NCBI RefSeq assembly: GCF_007904085.1 | Contig: NZ_CP042326.1 | Span: 2,480,001-2,544,000 of the forward strand | Length of the DNA stretch: 64,000 nucleotides | Source of the DNA: Euhalothece natronophila Z-M001 | GTDB taxonomy: Bacteria; Cyanobacteriota; Cyanobacteriia; Cyanobacteriales; Rubidibacteraceae | Reading direction: 5' to 3' | Shown: piece by piece, positions 60,462 through 64,000 of the stretch | How positions within the stretch are numbered: position 1 is the stretch's first letter | Layout of the letters: the number at the start of each line of letters is the position of its first letter | The notes under the pieces: model-generated | Told to the model about the DNA's origin: nothing | Databases searched by the model: none | Seen by the model: only the letters and a program-made list of their open reading frames with translations | Position numbers and translations under genes: made by a program

Positions 60462-62813
60462 ATGTTGCAAGCAAGCCCAATATGGGACAAATCTAGCCCA
60501 ATTATTTTAGTAATTAATCGTCAAGGGAAGTGTTTACTTATTACAAGTAATTTAGAACAAAGCACTAATCCAGTTCAGACTAATTTATCTACTCTTTTTT
60601 CTCAAAAGACTCTAGAGAAAATTCAAAACTTAACCACAAAAATACTAGAGGAACAAACCCCTCAACCTTTAGTAATATCTCAACAATCAGATTTTTATTT
60701 TAGCTATTTATTTCCGCTCTCTTTAGCATCAGTTTTATTGATTGCTCAACCGCTACAATCATTATCAATAGATTCAACTCAAAAAGCAATTAATATTTTT
60801 CCAATTCCAATGTTGCTTTATAAAGCAAGCAATTTTCAAATTAAAGCGGTTAATCAAGTTGCTATTGATCATTATGGCTATTCAGAAGCGAAGTTTTTAG
60901 GGATGAAATTTTCCGACTTACATCCCTATCAAAATATTCCTTATCCTTTGCAAGATGTTTCACAATTAACCAGAGGAGAGTGGCAACATTATCGCCAAGA
61001 CGGTAAATTAATTAGTTTAGAAGTTATAGCTTATCCCCTTAATTTAAGAACTGAAAAACTAGTTCTGCTAGCGGCTCAAGATATTACTGCTAAATATACA
61101 CAAACTGCTTTAGAAAAAAAACAAGATGCTGATGTAAAATCACTATTTCCTCCTTTTGGCATTTTATGCTTTGATCAAAACTGGAATTATACTTTGGCTG
61201 TGGGGGAGGTTCTCAATCAACTTACCCCAATGACAATGACAGAAAGGGGAGAAGCTATTACAGGAAAGTCCTTTTCAGAATTATTTTCCCCAGAGTTAAA
61301 AATGATTCTACAATCAATTCAAAGTAATATATTACGAGGTCATTATCAAACGCAATGGTTTCAATATTCTCAATATACTTATTATATTCAAGGTTATCCC
61401 CTCATCAATCAAAATAAGGAAATAAAAGGCGGACTTTTGATGCTTCAAAATTTAACTCAAAATAAGAAGTTGGAAGCATTAATAAATCATCATGCTTTTC
61501 GTGATCCTGCAACTCATTTACCGAATAAAACTTGGTTACTTGAACAAATTAGACATCAAATTAAAGTTGACGGAGAATTTGGGGTAGCAGTTATTTTAGT
61601 TAATTTAGAACGCTATTCTGTGGTGAAATATGGGTTTGGCCCCGAAATTGCTGAAAAACTAATCAGTGCAGTGGCAAAACGCCTCAAACAAACTTTGCCA
61701 ATTAATTGTGATTTTGCTCGGGTTGGTGATAGCACGATCGCTGCAATTATTCTAAAAATATCACAACAGGCAGAAGTAGAAAAACTTGCTCAATTAATCC
61801 ACTGTCAATTAAGTTTACCATTAAACATTGCAGGACAAGAGTTATTTTGCCCTGTGAGCGTTGGAGTTTCGATTTATGATCAAAATTCAGAAACAGGACA
61901 TTTTTTAAATGAACCTCGTGCGCTTCTCCATGCAGCAGATACAGCTATGAATGCGGCAAGGGGAGAGGGCAAGTTGTCTTGTGTTGTCTTCCACCCATAT
62001 TTACACCATTCAGCAGTAACTAGAGTCCAATTAGAAACCGAATTAAGACGGGCTTTAAGATTAAAACAACTTCATGTTTTCTATCAGCCAACAGTGAGTA
62101 TTGCTAATGGAAAATTAGTAGGGTTTGAGGCTTTAGTTCGATGGCAACATCCCGAAAAAGGCTTAGTGTCTCCTAATCAGTTTATGCCCTTAGCAGAAGA
62201 GTTAGGATTAATTGGGTTTATTGATTGGTGGGTATTAGCTGAGGCTTGTGAAAAGTTAGCAGCTTGGCAACAAATGATTCCCGAAGGAGAATTTCTCTCG
62301 ATGAATGTTAACCTATCGGAGAATATGATTAATCAAGTGGGGGTTTTAGAACGATTAGAACAAATTATTAATCGCACTGGAATTGCCCCTAGAAGTCTGA
62401 AATTAGAGGTAACAGAAGGAATTATTTTAGAGGGAGAAACAGCAACCCTAGGAATTTTAAAGCAATTACAGCAAATGGGAGTTTTACTTTCTATTGATGA
62501 TTTTGGTACAGGATATTCTTCTTTACAACGGTTACATCAATTACCCATTAATACCTTGAAAGTAGATCGCTCTTTTACGAAAAGAATGTTAAAAGCACCA
62601 GAAATTATGCAAATTGTCAAGACAATTATTAGTTTAGCTCATAATCTGAATATGGATGTCATAGCAGAAGGGATTGAAACAGAAAGACATTGGGAAACTC
62701 TACAAGAGTTAGGCTGTGAATATGGACAAGGATTTCTTTTTGGAAAAGCGTTACCTGAAACAGCAATTCAAGAGTTAATTGTTACTCATCAGACGGATTT
62801 AATTATCAAATGA
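60462..62813 (+). CDS. PAS-GGDEF-EAL protein, probable c-di-GMP phosphodiesterase
   Basis: A 783-residue cytoplasmic signalling protein. Two PAS-like regions lie at about 105-205 and 220-335, a GGDEF-like domain at about 345-510 and an EAL domain at about 520-775. The GGDEF signature is degenerate: RVGDSTIAAI (about residue 420) lacks the catalytic Glu-Glu/Asp-Glu pair, so cyclase activity is unlikely. The EAL domain is complete: FEALVRWQHP (554-556), MNVNLSENM, KLEVTEGIIL, SIDDFGTGYSS (about 678), KVDRSF and VIAEGIETE. It should hydrolyse c-di-GMP under PAS control. Its stop overlaps coaE by four bases. Confidence 0.9.
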   Translation: MLQASPIWDKSSPIILVINRQGKCLLITSNLEQSTNPVQTNLSTLFSQKTLEKIQNLTTKILEEQTPQPLVISQQSDFYFSYLFPLSLASVLLIAQPLQSLSIDSTQKAINIFPIPMLLYKASNFQIKAVNQVAIDHYGYSEAKFLGMKFSDLHPYQNIPYPLQDVSQLTRGEWQHYRQDGKLISLEVIAYPLNLRTEKLVLLAAQDITAKYTQTALEKKQDADVKSLFPPFGILCFDQNWNYTLAVGEVLNQLTPMTMTERGEAITGKSFSELFSPELKMILQSIQSNILRGHYQTQWFQYSQYTYYIQGYPLINQNKEIKGGLLMLQNLTQNKKLEALINHHAFRDPATHLPNKTWLLEQIRHQIKVDGEFGVAVILVNLERYSVVKYGFGPEIAEKLISAVAKRLKQTLPINCDFARVGDSTIAAIILKISQQAEVEKLAQLIHCQLSLPLNIAGQELFCPVSVGVSIYDQNSETGHFLNEPRALLHAADTAMNAARGEGKLSCVVFHPYLHHSAVTRVQLETELRRALRLKQLHVFYQPTVSIANGKLVGFEALVRWQHPEKGLVSPNQFMPLAEELGLIGFIDWWVLAEACEKLAAWQQMIPEGEFLSMNVNLSENMINQVGVLERLEQIINRTGIAPRSLKLEVTEGIILEGETATLGILKQLQQMGVLLSIDDFGTGYSSLQRLHQLPINTLKVDRSFTKRMLKAPEIMQIVKTIISLAHNLNMDVIAEGIETERHWETLQELGCEYGQGFLFGKALPETAIQELIVTHQTDLIIK

Positions 62814-63391
62814 GTCAGCGTATTATTGGGTTAACGGGTGGTATTGGAACAGGAAAAAGCGCGATCGCGCATTATTTAGAAAACTTGTATAATATCCCAA
62901 TTTTAGATGCTGATTATTACGCAAGAGAAGCAGTGAGAGAAGATTCACCAATTCTAGAAAGGATTAAAAATCGGTATGGGAATGAAGTGATCAATATAGA
63001 TGACAGCTTAAATCGATCGCGCTTAGGAGAAATTATCTTTAATAATGCAACAGAAAAGCAATGGTTAGAAGAACAAATTCATCCTTATGTGCGTCATCAA
63101 ATTGAAACCGCATTATCCGCAAGTAACGCAAAAATAATCGTTGCCATGATTCCCTTATTATTTGAAGTGAAAATGCAAGATCTAGTGACAGAAACTTGGG
63201 TAGTTTATTGTCCAGAGGAAGAACAATTAAAGAGAATTATGGAACGAGATGGACTCTCCGAAAAAGAAGCGCGATCGCGCATTAATGCCCAAATGTCCCT
63301 TAGTGATAAAATTGCCCTAGCCGATGTTGTAATTGATAACTCTGGGAGTCTCCTCCACTTACAAAAACAGCTTCATCAACTGCTTGCTTAA
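62810..63391 (+). CDS. coaE: dephospho-CoA kinase
   Basis: A 193-residue P-loop kinase that does the last step of coenzyme A synthesis. The P-loop is IGLTGGIGTGKSAIAHYL, followed by LDADYYAREAVR, FEVKMQDLVTETWVVYCPEE and RINAQMSLSDKIALADVVID with NSGS. Length is normal. It overlaps the preceding EAL gene by ATGA and stops 2 bases before the convergent trpS stop. Confidence 0.93.
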   Translation: MSQRIIGLTGGIGTGKSAIAHYLENLYNIPILDADYYAREAVREDSPILERIKNRYGNEVINIDDSLNRSRLGEIIFNNATEKQWLEEQIHPYVRHQIETALSASNAKIIVAMIPLLFEVKMQDLVTETWVVYCPEEEQLKRIMERDGLSEKEARSRINAQMSLSDKIALADVVIDNSGSLLHLQKQLHQLLA

Positions 63392-63393
63392 GA

Positions 63394-64000
63394 TCAAAAG
63401 GGAGGAAGATAGCCTAAAGCATCTTTGACGCGAGAAAGCGTTTCCTGCGCGATCGCGCTAGCCTTGTCTTGTCCTTCTTTTAAGATAGAATCTAAGTAAC
63501 CTTTTTCTGTCATTAATTCGTGATATTTTTCCTGAATAGGACGTAAAGTTTCTACCGTTGCTTCCGCTAGTAGAGGCTTAAATTGCCCCCATCCCATATC
63601 CTGACATTCTGTAGCAACAGTTTCTTTAGTTTTCCCAGATAAAAGGGTGTAGAGCATTAAAAGATTATCACATTCAGGACGTTCGGGATCATCAAAAGTT
63701 AAGCCTCGTATGGGATCAGTTTTGCAACGTTTAATTTTCTTTTGAATCACATCTGGGGGATCTAATAAATTAATGCGACTCATTTCAGAGGGATCCGACT
63801 TAGACATTTTTTTCGTCCCATCAAGAAGACTCATCACCCTTGCGCCCTCTGTACGAATTAAAGGTGTCGGAAGTTTCAAAACAGGCTGATCTTTTTTCCC
63901 AAATTGATCATTGACTCGCAGGGCAATATTGCGCGTTAATTCTAAATGTTGTTTTTGATCCTCTCCCACAGGAACTTTATCCGCATCATATAATAAAATA
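63394..64000 (-). CDS. trpS: tryptophanyl-tRNA synthetase, C-terminal part (cut by window edge)
   Basis: The frame runs off the window; about 200 C-terminal residues are seen. The class I KMSKS motif is in LLDGTKKMSKSDPSEMSRIN. DADKVPVGEDQKQHLELTRN precedes it with the tRNA synthetase signature VGEDQ, and the typical TrpRS stretch KIKRCKTDPIRGLTFDDPER follows. It charges tRNA-Trp. The N-terminal HIGH motif lies beyond the window. Confidence 0.93.
   Translation of the reverse strand, partial: ILLYDADKVPVGEDQKQHLELTRNIALRVNDQFGKKDQPVLKLPTPLIRTEGARVMSLLDGTKKMSKSDPSEMSRINLLDPPDVIQKKIKRCKTDPIRGLTFDDPERPECDNLLMLYTLLSGKTKETVATECQDMGWGQFKPLLAEATVETLRPIQEKYHELMTEKGYLDSILKEGQDKASAIAQETLSRVKDALGYLPPF

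Overview
The window is a piece of a cyanobacterial chromosome. Evidence: a light-independent protochlorophyllide reductase subunit (chlB), a beta-carboxysome shell protein (ccmO), a carotenoid desaturase of the CrtD type, ferredoxin-dependent glutamate synthase (glsF), an FtsH2-type thylakoid protease, a cyanobacterial-type RNase P RNA, and the palindromic octamer GCGATCGC (HIP1), which recurs in many genes on both strands. No plasmid or prophage core genes are seen. The genus cannot be fixed from the sequence alone; unicellular lineages of the Halothece/Dactylococcopsis kind would fit.

Layout. 0.2-7 kb: tRNA-Ser(GGA), a [2Fe-2S] ferredoxin, nagZ-rbfA, a broken exopolysaccharide locus (5' end of a glycosyltransferase fused out of frame to an N-terminally truncated tyrosine kinase), tlyA and an FHA protein. 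6.9-11.3 kb: a compact NAD operon, pncB-nadD-nrtR-nadE, that carries its own Nudix-type regulator. 11.4-19 kb: crtD, an M23 peptidase, rnpB, rnc, a RibD-like reductase, pcrA and hisG. 19-30 kb: a very large CheA-like hybrid kinase whose first Hpt-like domain has lost its histidine, a SpoIID protein, ftsH, rplU-rpmA with a structured leader, a second headless tyrosine kinase and an orphan histidine kinase. 30-40 kb: a segment bounded by two nearly identical 191-bp inverted copies of a TnpB-derived IS200/IS605-type miniature element, holding a pterin dehydratase, a membrane subtilase, glsF, ubiX and an unknown gene. 40-48.8 kb: chlB, an ADP-ribosylglycohydrolase, what looks like the residue of a Nit1-type nitrogen-starvation cluster, ccmO, avtA and glmS.

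48.8-53 kb is a graveyard of defence and toxin-antitoxin genes: a HigA-like antitoxin with only the tail of its toxin, the C-terminal fifth of hsdR, a vapBC pair whose toxin has ATA where its start codon should be, a headless DUF4160 in front of DUF2442, the first 50 codons of hsdM, and an IS630 element that uses a -1 frameshift and sits inside another gene remnant. Excising the element in silico with one TA restores that reading frame. The pieces suggest a type I restriction-modification locus that collected toxin-antitoxin genes and then collapsed by deletion.

53-64 kb returns to housekeeping: dxs, nickel superoxide dismutase, uvrA, a small DUF6883/DUF4926 pair, hemD, a PAS-GGDEF-EAL protein, coaE and the 3' end of trpS. 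All homology statements come from reading motifs in the sequence; no database search was possible.
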